From NCBI GenBank assembly GCA_023433965.1, contig JAEYTQ010000137.1, positions 1 to 5,982 on the forward strand: a stretch of DNA of 5,982 nt, given 5' to 3'. The notes under the pieces were generated by a model. It did not search any database and was not told where the DNA came from. It saw only the letters and a program-made list of their open reading frames with translations. Below, piece by piece: positions 1 to 5,450 of the stretch (its first letter is position 1; the number at the start of each line of letters is the position of its first letter). The translations under genes were made by a program, and so were the position numbers. The DNA is from Pseudomonadota bacterium. GTDB taxonomy: Bacteria > Pseudomonadota > Alphaproteobacteria > Rhizobiales > Xanthobacteraceae.

Positions 1-413
1 AGGACAAGCCGGGCGTTGCGGCCTCGATCTTCGGCCCGCTGGCGGATGCCAACATCAACGTCGACATGATCGTGCAGAACGTCTCCGAGGACGGCAAGAC
101 CACCGACCTCACCTTCACGGTGCCGGCCGCCGACTACACCCGCGCCAAGGATACGATTACCGCCGCCAAGGCCAAGATCGGTTATGCGCGGCTGGATACC
201 GCCACCGATGTCGCCAAGATTTCTGTAATCGGCAGTGGCATGCGCAGCCATGCCGGCGTCGCGGCCCAGGCGTTCTCGGCCCTCGCCGGACGCAACATCA
301 ACATCCGGGCCATCACAACCTCCGAGATCAAATTCTCGGTTCTGATCGACGCCGCCTATACCGAGCTTGCGGTGCGCACCCTGCACACGCTCTACGGCCT
401 CGATCAGTCTTAG
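1..413 (+). CDS. lysC: Aspartate kinase, C-terminal part (5' end outside window)
   Basis: This is the C-terminal 136 residues of aspartate kinase, which phosphorylates L-aspartate in the first step of lysine, threonine, methionine and diaminopimelate synthesis. The reading frame is open from base 3 and stops at TAG 411-413; the kinase domain lies upstream of the window. Two ACT regulatory domains are visible. The first includes KPGVAASIFGPLADANINVD and VQNVSEDGKT. The second runs from AKISVIGSGMRSHAGV through NINIRAITTSEIKFSVLID, whose TSEIK-SVLI segment is typical of the effector-binding face of lysine- or threonine-sensitive aspartate kinases. In this family the ACT pair carries feedback inhibition. 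ptsP lies 268 bases downstream on the same strand, but a hairpin and a promoter candidate in between suggest that ptsP need not depend on lysC transcription. The family assignment is secure; which amino acid inhibits it cannot be read here. Confidence 0.95.
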   Translation, partial: DKPGVAASIFGPLADANINVDMIVQNVSEDGKTTDLTFTVPAADYTRAKDTITAAKAKIGYARLDTATDVAKISVIGSGMRSHAGVAAQAFSALAGRNINIRAITTSEIKFSVLIDAAYTELAVRTLHTLYGLDQS

Positions 414-438
414 ACGAATTTTCTCTTAGCGGTCGCAG

Positions 439-470
439 CAAACGCGAAGGTGTCCACACATTCGCGTTTG
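439..470 (+). terminator. 10-bp inverted repeat after lysC, possible terminator or operator
   Basis: CAAACGCGAA at 439-448 is perfectly complementary to TTCGCGTTTG at 461-470. The 12-base spacer (449-460) continues the symmetry with GTGT and ACAC around a central CC, so the 32-base unit is nearly palindromic on DNA. It begins 25 bases after the lysC stop and could act as the lysC transcription terminator. No run of T follows directly (GCAGGCGTTTTGC comes next), so it is not a classical intrinsic terminator. A protein-binding operator or a hairpin protecting the mRNA 3' end is equally possible. Confidence 0.4.
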
Positions 471-476
471 GCAGGC

Positions 477-497
477 GTTTTGCTTGGCAAAACAAGC
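477..497. repeat. Overlapping inverted repeats on the -35 region of the ptsP promoter
   Basis: GTTTTGC (477-483) and GCAAAAC (487-493) form a perfect 7-bp inverted repeat around TTG. Shifted slightly, GCTTG (482-486) and CAAGC (493-497) form a second, mutually exclusive one. Both cover the candidate -35 box TTGGCA at 484-489, which is where a repressor site could lie. The first spacer is only three bases, so on DNA it reads as a 17-bp near-palindrome. The symmetry is observed; operator function is inference. Confidence 0.35.
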
Positions 498-512
498 CCC
501 AATTCGCTATAC
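484..512 (+). promoter_or_regulatory. Candidate sigma-70 promoter for ptsP
   Basis: TTGGCA (484-489) and CTATAC (507-512) are separated by exactly 17 bases. This resembles the rhizobial housekeeping consensus (CTTGAC, 17-18 bases, CTATAT). Transcription would start near 519-522 and give ptsP a leader of about 160 bases. It lies downstream of the lysC inverted repeat, as expected if ptsP has its own promoter. No other equally good pair was seen in this gap. Confidence 0.5.
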
Positions 513-590
513 GGCGGACAGGGTGGGCTGCCGCAGACTGTGTCCCAGTTCAGGCCGCTGATTCGGTGCAAGCGACGGCTTGCGCGTGCG

Positions 591-652
591 CCGGACGAAC
601 AATTTGGTTGTTTTTCTGGAGTTTTGGGCCAGCCGCCGGCCGATACCGCCGG
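591..652 (+). promoter_or_regulatory. Two hairpins in the ptsP leader
   Basis: The first hairpin pairs CCGGA (591-595) with TCTGG (615-619, one G-U pair). After a small internal loop, AACAA (598-602) pairs with TTGTT (608-612) around the loop TTTGG; five T residues (611-615) lie in its 3' arm. The second pairs CCGGC (636-640) with GCCGG (648-652) around a 7-base loop and ends 11 bases before the GGAGGAG ribosome binding site (664-670). They may influence ptsP transcription or translation, but GC-rich leaders often contain such stems by chance. Confidence 0.25.
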
Positions 653-681
653 GCCCGGCAGACGGAGGAGATTGACGGTTC

Positions 682-2949
682 ATGCGGAGCGCGTCGGGAG
701 GTCCCCGCGTCTTGTTGAGACGGCTCCGCGAGACCATGGCGGAGCAGGTCTCGGCCCAGGAGCGGCTGGACAAGATCGTGGTGCTGATCGCCGCCAACAT
801 GGTGGCCGAGGTGTGCTCGGTCTACGTGCTGCGCATCGACAACACGCTCGAGCTCTACGCCACCGAAGGTCTCAACCGCGAGGCGGTGCACCACACCGTG
901 CTGAGCGCCCATGAGGGCCTGGTCGGCCTGGTCGCCAGCGAGGCGACCCCGCTCAATTTGAGCGATGCGCAGAGCCACCCGGCCTTCTCGTTCCGGCCCG
1001 AGACCGGTGAAGAAATCTACCACTCCTTCCTCGGCGTTCCGATCCTGCGCGCCGGCAACACGCTCGGCGTGCTGGTGGTGCAGAACCGCGCCAAGCGCAA
1101 TTATGTCGAGGAGGAGCTCGAGGCGCTCCAGACCACCGCGATGGTGCTGGCCGAGCTGATCGCCTCCGGCGAATTGTCCGCCTTGGCGCAGCCGGGCCAG
1201 GAGCCGGCCGCGCGCCACGCGGCACAGAAGGTCGGCGCGATCCTCTCGGAGGGCATCGCGCTCGGCCACGTCGTGCTGCACGAGCCGCGCGTCGTCATCA
1301 AGGACTACATCGCCGAGGACCTGCCGAAGGAGATCAAGCGGCTCGACACCGCGCTCGCCAAGCTGCGCGCCGATCTCGACCGCATGCTGGAGCGCGGCGA
1401 CGTGGCCGAAGGCGGCGAGCACCGCGAGGTACTGGAAGCCTACCGCATGTTCGCCAACGACCAGGGCTGGTCGCACAAGCTGCATGAGGCGGTCGCCACC
1501 GGCCTCACCGCGGAAGCCGCCGTCGAGCGCGTGCAGTCCGACACCCGCGCGCGCATGCTGCGCTCGACCGACCCCTATTTGCGCGACCGGCTGCACGATC
1601 TGGAAGATCTCGGCTATCGCCTGATGCGGCAGCTGGTCGGCCAGGACCACGCACCCTCACGCGAGCAATTGCCCGACAATGCGATCGTCATCGCCCGCGC
1701 GATGGGCCCGGCGGCCCTGCTCGACTACGACCGCAAGCGCCTGCGCGGAATCGTGCTGGAGGAAGGCACCGCCAACTCCCACGTCTCGATCGTGGCGCGT
1801 GCGCTCGGCATCCCCGCGGTCGGCGAGGTGCCGAACGCACCGGGCATCGCCGATCCCGGTGACGCCATCATCGTCGACGGCACGTCCGGCTCGATCTATG
1901 TGCGGCCCTCGCAGGAAATCGAGGCGGCGTTTGCCGAGCGGGTGCGCTTCCGCGCCCGCCGCCAGGCGCAATATCTGGCGCTACGCGACCGGCCCTGCGT
2001 CACCAGGGACGGCCAGAAGGTCGAGCTGATGATCAACGCAGGCCTTGCCATCGACCTGCCGCATATCGAGGACACCGGCAGCGCCGGCATCGGCCTGTTC
2101 CGCACCGAGCTGCAATTCATGGTGGGCCAGAGCCTGCCGCGCACCAGCGACCAGCTTGCGCTCTATCGCACCGTGCTGGACGCCGCAGGCAGCAAGCCCG
2201 TGACCTTCCGCACGCTCGATATCGGCGGCGACAAGGCGCTGCCCTATATGGAAGCGGTGATCGAGGAAAATCCCGCGCTCGGCTGGCGCGCGATCCGGCT
2301 CGGGCTGGATCGTCCCGGCCTGTTGCGCGGCCAGATCCGCGCGCTGCTGCGCGCCGGCGGCGGCCGCGCGCTGCGGATCATGTTCCCGATGATCTCGGAG
2401 GTCGCCGAATTCGATTCGGCCAAAGCGCTGGTCGAGCGCGAGCTGACGTATCTGCGCCAGCACGGCCACACGCTGCCTGAAAGAATCGACATCGGCACTA
2501 TGGTCGAGGTGCCGGCGCTGCTCTACCAGCTCGACGAACTCCTGAGGAAGGTCGACTTCATCTCGGTCGGCTCCAACGATCTTTTCCAGTTCCTGTTCGC
2601 GGTCGACCGCGGCAATGCCAAGGTGTCGGAGCGTTTCGACACCATGTCGGCGCCGATCCTGCGCGCGCTGCGCGACATCGCGCGCAAGTCCCATGCGGCA
2701 AAGAAGTCGCTCTCGCTTTGCGGCGAGATGGCGTCGAAGCCCATCGGCGCACTGGCGCTGATCGCGCTGGGCTACCGGTCGCTGTCGCTCTCGGCAACCG
2801 CGCTCGGCCCGGTCAAGGCCATGGTGCTCGACCTCGACGCCAAGAAGGCCGAGGCGATGCTCGAGCCCCTCCTGGACGCGCCGGCGGGCAGCGTCTCGAT
2901 CCGGCAGAAGCTGACGGAATTTGCCGAGGCCGAAGGCCTGGCCTTGTAG
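682..2949 (+). CDS. ptsP: Phosphoenolpyruvate-protein phosphotransferase PtsP (enzyme I Ntr)
   Basis: EINtr takes phosphate from phosphoenolpyruvate and passes it to the HPr-like protein NPr, which phosphorylates PtsN (EIIANtr). This cytoplasmic relay regulates nitrogen, potassium and transport functions rather than importing sugar. The 755 residues show the full EINtr order: GAF domain (about 25-155), EI N-terminal domain (about 183-310), swivelling phosphohistidine domain (about 330-405) and PEP-binding TIM barrel (about 425-715). The phosphorylated histidine is His367 in [25 protein letters not shown] sequence. Barrel residues include Arg474 (GIGLFRTE), Arg510 (TLDIGGDK), Glu609, Asn632-Asp633 (SVGSNDL), Arg643 and Cys680 (LCGEMAS), so it looks active. 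The GAF domain of EINtr is known to sense glutamine in other proteobacteria. ATG 682 follows GGAGGAG at 664-670 by 11 bases; ATG 736 is an alternative start that would still keep the GAF domain. Confidence 0.97.
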   Translation: MRSASGGPRVLLRRLRETMAEQVSAQERLDKIVVLIAANMVAEVCSVYVLRIDNTLELYATEGLNREAVHHTVLSAHEGLVGLVASEATPLNLSDAQSHPAFSFRPETGEEIYHSFLGVPILRAGNTLGVLVVQNRAKRNYVEEELEALQTTAMVLAELIASGELSALAQPGQEPAARHAAQKVGAILSEGIALGHVVLHEPRVVIKDYIAEDLPKEIKRLDTALAKLRADLDRMLERGDVAEGGEHREVLEAYRMFANDQGWSHKLHEAVATGLTAEAAVERVQSDTRARMLRSTDPYLRDRLHDLEDLGYRLMRQLVGQDHAPSREQLPDNAIVIARAMGPAALLDYDRKRLRGIVLEEGTANSHVSIVARALGIPAVGEVPNAPGIADPGDAIIVDGTSGSIYVRPSQEIEAAFAERVRFRARRQAQYLALRDRPCVTRDGQKVELMINAGLAIDLPHIEDTGSAGIGLFRTELQFMVGQSLPRTSDQLALYRTVLDAAGSKPVTFRTLDIGGDKALPYMEAVIEENPALGWRAIRLGLDRPGLLRGQIRALLRAGGGRALRIMFPMISEVAEFDSAKALVERELTYLRQHGHTLPERIDIGTMVEVPALLYQLDELLRKVDFISVGSNDLFQFLFAVDRGNAKVSERFDTMSAPILRALRDIARKSHAAKKSLSLCGEMASKPIGALALIALGYRSLSLSATALGPVKAMVLDLDAKKAEAMLEPLLDAPAGSVSIRQKLTEFAEAEGLAL

Positions 2950-3006
2950 CGGGCCTGCCGCCGCTTTCCGCCGCCGAGCCTCTTTCCGCCATTCGAGACC
3001 GAACCG

Positions 3007-4092
3007 ATGTCGTCACTCCCCGAAGCCAAACTGGACGTCCTGCTCGCGCACCACGCCTCGCTCGAGGCCGAATCGCTCGGACAGCTCGCCTCGGAGCGTT
3101 ACGTGCAGATCACGCGCGAGCTCGCCGAGATCACCCCGCTGATCGAGGCGGTGAAAGCCTATCGTTCCGCGGTCAAGGAACTCGCCGACACCGAGGCGCT
3201 GATCGCCGATCCCTCGACCGATGCCGAGATGCGCAGCATGGCGGAAGCCGAGCGCGACGAGCTCACGCAGAAAATCGAGGAGCTGGTCCAGAAGATCCGC
3301 GTCGCGCTGCTGCCCAAGGACGCCATGGACGATCGCAACGTAATGCTGGAAATCCGCGCCGGCACCGGCGGCGACGAGGCCTCGCTGTTCGCCGGCGATC
3401 TGTTCCGGATGTACGAGCGCTTCGCCGCCTTGCAGGGCTGGAAAGTCGAGGTGATCTCGGCCAGCGAAGGCACCGTGGGCGGCTACAAGGAGATCATCGC
3501 CGAGGTGCAGGGCCGCGGCGCCTTTTCGAAGCTCAAGTTCGAATCCGGCGTGCACCGCGTGCAGCGCGTGCCCGACACCGAGACTCAGGGGCGCATCCAC
3601 ACGTCCGCGGCGACGGTCGCAGTGCTGCCGGAGGTCGAGGACGTCGACGTCGACATCAAGAATGACGACCTGCGCATCGAGACCATGCGCGCGCAGGGTG
3701 CGGGCGGCCAGCACGTCAACAAGACCGAATCGGCCATCCGCATCACCCACATCCCGACCGGCATCGTCGTGATGATGCAGGACAGCCGCTCGCAGCACAA
3801 GAACCGCGCCTCCGCCATGAACATCCTGCGCTCGCGCATCTACGATGCCGAGCGGCAGCGCGTCGACGCCGCACGCTCGGCCGAGCGCAAGGAGAAGGTC
3901 GGCTCCGGCGACCGCTCCGAGCGCATCCGCACCTATAATTTTCCGCAAGGGCGCGTCACCGACCACCGCATCAATCTGACGCTCTACAAGCTGCCGCAGG
4001 TGATCGCGGGCGAAGCGCTGGGTGAATTGATCGACGCACTGACGACCGAGCACCAGGCCGCGCAACTCGCGGCGCAGGGCGCGGCGGCGTGA
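3007..4092 (+). CDS. prfA: Peptide chain release factor 1
   Basis: RF1 recognises UAA and UAG in the ribosomal A site and triggers peptide release. The 361 residues match the usual RF1 length. An N-terminal helical region (about 1-110) precedes the core, which has [20 protein letters not shown]. The stop-codon-reading tripeptide of the PxT type is Pro189-Asp190-Thr191, followed by [18 protein letters not shown]. The catalytic GGQ is Gly233-Gly234-Gln235 in [15 protein letters not shown]; Gln235 is the residue PrmC methylates. The PxT rather than SPF motif separates RF1 from RF2, and the length excludes YaeJ/ArfB-type hydrolases. ATG 3007 has only a weak GAG (2995-2997) as ribosome binding site, and no better in-frame start lies between it and the upstream stop. 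It sits 57 bases after ptsP and overlaps prmC, so it is probably co-transcribed with both. Confidence 0.97.
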   Translation: MSSLPEAKLDVLLAHHASLEAESLGQLASERYVQITRELAEITPLIEAVKAYRSAVKELADTEALIADPSTDAEMRSMAEAERDELTQKIEELVQKIRVALLPKDAMDDRNVMLEIRAGTGGDEASLFAGDLFRMYERFAALQGWKVEVISASEGTVGGYKEIIAEVQGRGAFSKLKFESGVHRVQRVPDTETQGRIHTSAATVAVLPEVEDVDVDIKNDDLRIETMRAQGAGGQHVNKTESAIRITHIPTGIVVMMQDSRSQHKNRASAMNILRSRIYDAERQRVDAARSAERKEKVGSGDRSERIRTYNFPQGRVTDHRINLTLYKLPQVIAGEALGELIDALTTEHQAAQLAAQGAAA

Positions 4093-4982
4093 CGCGCCGC
4101 GTGAGCAACGACTTCACCGGACGATCGATCGAGAGCGCGCGGCGCGCGCTGTCCGCACAGCTGAAGGCGGCGCAGCTCGACGAGGCCGAGTTGGACGCGC
4201 GCATCCTGCTCGGTGCTGTGCTCGGCCTCGACCTCACCGGCCTGATCACGCAGGCTTCCCGTCCCCTCACCACGGCCGAAGCATCGCGGCTCGCGCAGCA
4301 TGCAGAGCGCCGCATCGCCGGCGAGCCGGTGGCGCGCATCCTCGGGACGCGCGAATTCTGGGGCCTGCCGTTCCGCCTTTCGGAAGCAACCCTGGTCCCT
4401 CGCCCTGACACCGAGACCGTGGTCGAGCTTGCGCTCGAGCTTCTTCGCGAGCGGCAGCAGCCATCTCACCCGCCACGCATCGCCGACATCGGCACGGGAT
4501 CGGGTGCGATCCTGCTCGCGCTGCTGCACGAAATTCCGGATGCGTTCGGTGTCGGCACCGATCTCAGTCAGAACGCGCTCAGGACGGCGCGGACCAATGC
4601 CATCGCGCTTGGCCTCGCCGACCGTGCCGGCTTCGTCGCCTGCTCCTACGCCTCGGCGCTCCGTGGGCCGTTCGACCTCATCGTGTCGAACCCGCCCTAT
4701 ATCCCTTCTGCCGAGATCGCGAAATTGAGCACCGAGGTGCGCGAGCACGATCCGCATCTGGCCCTCGACGGCGGCAACGACGGATATGACGCCTATCGCG
4801 CCCTGATCCCGCAGGCGAGCGAGTGCCTCACTCCCGGTGGAGCCCTGATCGTCGAGGCCGGGCTGGGCCAGGCCCGGAATATTGAAACCTTGATGAGGGG
4901 CGCGGCGTTGTCAGTGGACAGGTCACCCAAGGCCGACTTGGCGGGTATTCCGAGGGCCGTGTCAGCCCGAAAAATGCCCTGA
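4089..4982 (+). CDS. prmC: Release factor glutamine N5-methyltransferase PrmC (HemK)
   Basis: PrmC uses S-adenosylmethionine to methylate the glutamine of the GGQ motif in RF1 and RF2, which raises termination efficiency. The 297 residues have an N-terminal helical substrate-binding domain (about 14-85), then [22 protein letters not shown] linking to a Rossmann methyltransferase domain. The SAM-binding motif I is [15 protein letters not shown] (Asp133, Gly135-Gly139). The glutamine-binding NPPY motif is Asn201-Tyr204, followed by the family-typical [14 protein letters not shown]. The C-terminus DLAGIPRAV is also typical. The GTG start at 4089 overlaps the prfA stop (GTGA), which suggests translational coupling; a second in-frame GTG at 4101 would remove only four residues and cannot be excluded. 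Paralogous PrmB is less likely because of the direct linkage to prfA. Older annotations call this family HemK, a misnomer from haem synthesis. Confidence 0.95.
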   Translation: MTRRVSNDFTGRSIESARRALSAQLKAAQLDEAELDARILLGAVLGLDLTGLITQASRPLTTAEASRLAQHAERRIAGEPVARILGTREFWGLPFRLSEATLVPRPDTETVVELALELLRERQQPSHPPRIADIGTGSGAILLALLHEIPDAFGVGTDLSQNALRTARTNAIALGLADRAGFVACSYASALRGPFDLIVSNPPYIPSAEIAKLSTEVREHDPHLALDGGNDGYDAYRALIPQASECLTPGGALIVEAGLGQARNIETLMRGAALSVDRSPKADLAGIPRAVSARKMP

Positions 4983-5007
4983 TAAAAGCCGGATTGGGCT
5001 GCAAAAA

Positions 5008-5164
5008 ACCTCTTGGAATATCGCCTGGGAACGACTACGTTCCGCTCAACACATCGGTGCCGGCCCCGTAGACCTACGGGCGAAAGCCGGGCTCTCGGGC
5101 GAGAGCTTTACTGATTTAAAGGTTCCAAGCCGCAGGTCCTGTTGAGCGCGATGGCCCGTTGAGC
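5008..5164 (+). ncRNA. Candidate structured RNA: multibranched fold with possible pseudoknot
   Basis: Exact complementarity gives a coherent fold. The closing helix pairs ACCT (5008-5011) with AGGT (5134-5137) and CTTGGAA (5012-5018) with TTCCAAG (5123-5129), with bulge CCGC. Inside it lie three hairpins. Hairpin A is GGAACG/CGTTCC (5028-5033/5038-5043). Hairpin B is CCGGC/GCCGG (5060-5064/5086-5090) continuing into CCCGTA/TACGGG (5065-5070/5075-5080) with bulge CGAAA. Hairpin C is GCTCTC/GAGAGC (5091-5096/5101-5106), directly abutting B. GCTCAAC (5044-5050), right after hairpin A, can pair with GTTGAGC at either 5141-5147 or 5158-5164, which would make a pseudoknot. The fold is read for the + strand, but the symmetric stems would also exist on the other. 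I do not recognise the family; it lacks the marks of RNase P RNA, tmRNA, SRP RNA and common riboswitches. Confidence 0.45.
5091..5119 (+). terminator. Possible terminator after prmC, alternative reading of hairpin C
   Basis: GCTCTC/GAGAGC (5091-5096/5101-5106) around GGGC is followed by TTTACTGATTT. AAA at 5083-5085 can extend the stem by pairing with TTT 5107-5109 across a bulge. This could be a weak intrinsic terminator for the ptsP-prfA-prmC transcript. The T tract is interrupted, and the same stem fits into the larger fold at 5008-5137, so the call is tentative. Confidence 0.25.
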
Positions 5165-5180
5165 TGCGCTGCTCTCCGAC

Positions 5181-5269
5181 CGCAACGTGAACGAAAGCCT
5201 GATATTGCGCCGAAACACTTACGCAAGAATGCAGGGCTTGTTTCGGCAAGCGAAATGAATGGGTTCGCT
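5181..5269 (+). other. Three consecutive hairpins downstream of the multibranched fold
   Basis: CGCAA (5181-5185) pairs with TTGCG (5205-5209). GCCGAAACA (5209-5217) pairs perfectly with TGTTTCGGC (5239-5247), the longest uninterrupted stem in this gap, with a small GCA/TGC stem (5223-5225/5230-5232) in its loop. AGCGAA (5249-5254) pairs with TTCGCT (5264-5269). The stems follow each other almost without spacing; the first two share base 5209. This may be the 3' part of the same RNA as 5008-5164 or a separate leader segment. Confidence 0.35.
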
Positions 5270-5352
5270 GGCAATGGATGCTGGCGGGTGGGGAACGCGT
5301 CTTTGTTGAACGGGACGGTCGACGAACATCGGCAGGGTTCGATCCCTCTCCT

Positions 5353-5367
5353 GCGCGCAGTGCGCGC
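5353..5367. repeat. GC-only hairpin and alternating GC tract
   Basis: GCGCGC (5353-5358) and GCGCGC (5362-5367) flank AGT, and the alternating G/C run continues to 5370. CTGCGCGCAG (5351-5360) is also a perfect 10-base palindrome. It would form a very stable RNA hairpin about 80 bases before the DUF4167 start. No T tract follows, so it is not a classical terminator. Confidence 0.3.
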
Positions 5368-5422
5368 GCGAGACGTGGGCCGCTGTCACCCGGTCACTCC
5401 TAGCAATCAGTAATGCGTGCAA

Positions 5423-5449
5423 CCTTTAGGGCTGGAATTAAAGGCAGGA
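5423..5449 (+). promoter_or_regulatory. Ribosome binding site of the DUF4167 gene, within a hairpin
   Basis: AAAGG (5440-5444) with six bases to ATG 5451, followed by AGGA (5446-5449), matches the 16S rRNA anti-Shine-Dalgarno sequence and supports that start. CCTTTA (5423-5428) is complementary to TAAAGG (5439-5444) around a 10-base loop, so folding of this stem would hide the AAAGG element. The stem is short and AU-containing, so it could open easily. The binding site is well supported; control by the hairpin is inference. Confidence 0.5.
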
Positions 5450-5450
5450 C

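Larger units (their letters stand above)
4983..5450. other. 468-base non-coding region between prmC and the DUF4167 gene, rich in stems
   Basis: No convincing gene lies here. The short open frames have no recognisable product and their codon choice differs from the flanking genes. The region is less GC-biased than the coding sequence and has A- and T-containing joining segments between perfect short stems. From left to right it holds a multibranched fold (5008-5137) with possible pseudoknot strands to 5164, three consecutive hairpins (5181-5269), a T-arm-like stem (5332-5354), a GC hairpin (5353-5367) and a hairpin over the downstream ribosome binding site (5423-5444). A weak promoter-like pair, TTGGGC (4994-4999) and AATATC (5017-5022) with 17-base spacing, lies at its left side. 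No strong promoter was found before 5451. Confidence 0.6.

Noticed and set aside
450..914. 154-codon + strand frame starting inside the 439-470 inverted repeat
   Set aside because: It overlaps the ptsP start out of frame, becomes Arg/Gly-rich shadow sequence, and contains the promoter and leader of ptsP.
550..1650. Long open frame of 366 codons on the - strand, antisense to ptsP
   Set aside because: It is the mirror frame of a high-GC gene. The translation has no domain logic, and ptsP on the + strand shows all EINtr motifs across the same bases.
2964..2990. CTTTCCGCC repeated twice between ptsP and prfA (2964-2972 and 2982-2990)
   Set aside because: It is a short direct repeat in low-complexity GC sequence with no symmetry or known motif, so chance is likely.
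2718..3665. 315-codon + strand frame spanning the ptsP end and most of the first two thirds of prfA
   Set aside because: It is out of frame with both genes, arginine- and alanine-rich, and would require two well-supported genes to be wrong.
3013..4065. 350-codon open frame on the - strand, antisense to prfA
   Set aside because: It is rich in His, Asp, Arg and Gly as expected from antisense reading of GC-rich codons. RF1 is unmistakable on the + strand.
5028..5360. Possible permuted tmRNA or RNase P RNA in the gap
   Set aside because: No ANDN-type tag codons, no CCACCA-type end and no permuted order for tmRNA. The universally conserved RNase P segments such as GAGGAAAGTCC are absent.
5159..5413. 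84-codon + strand frame in the prmC-DUF4167 gap, and a 67-codon frame antisense to it
   Set aside because: There is no clear ribosome binding site, no recognisable product, and the codon choice is unlike the neighbours. Stem structures explain the sequence better.
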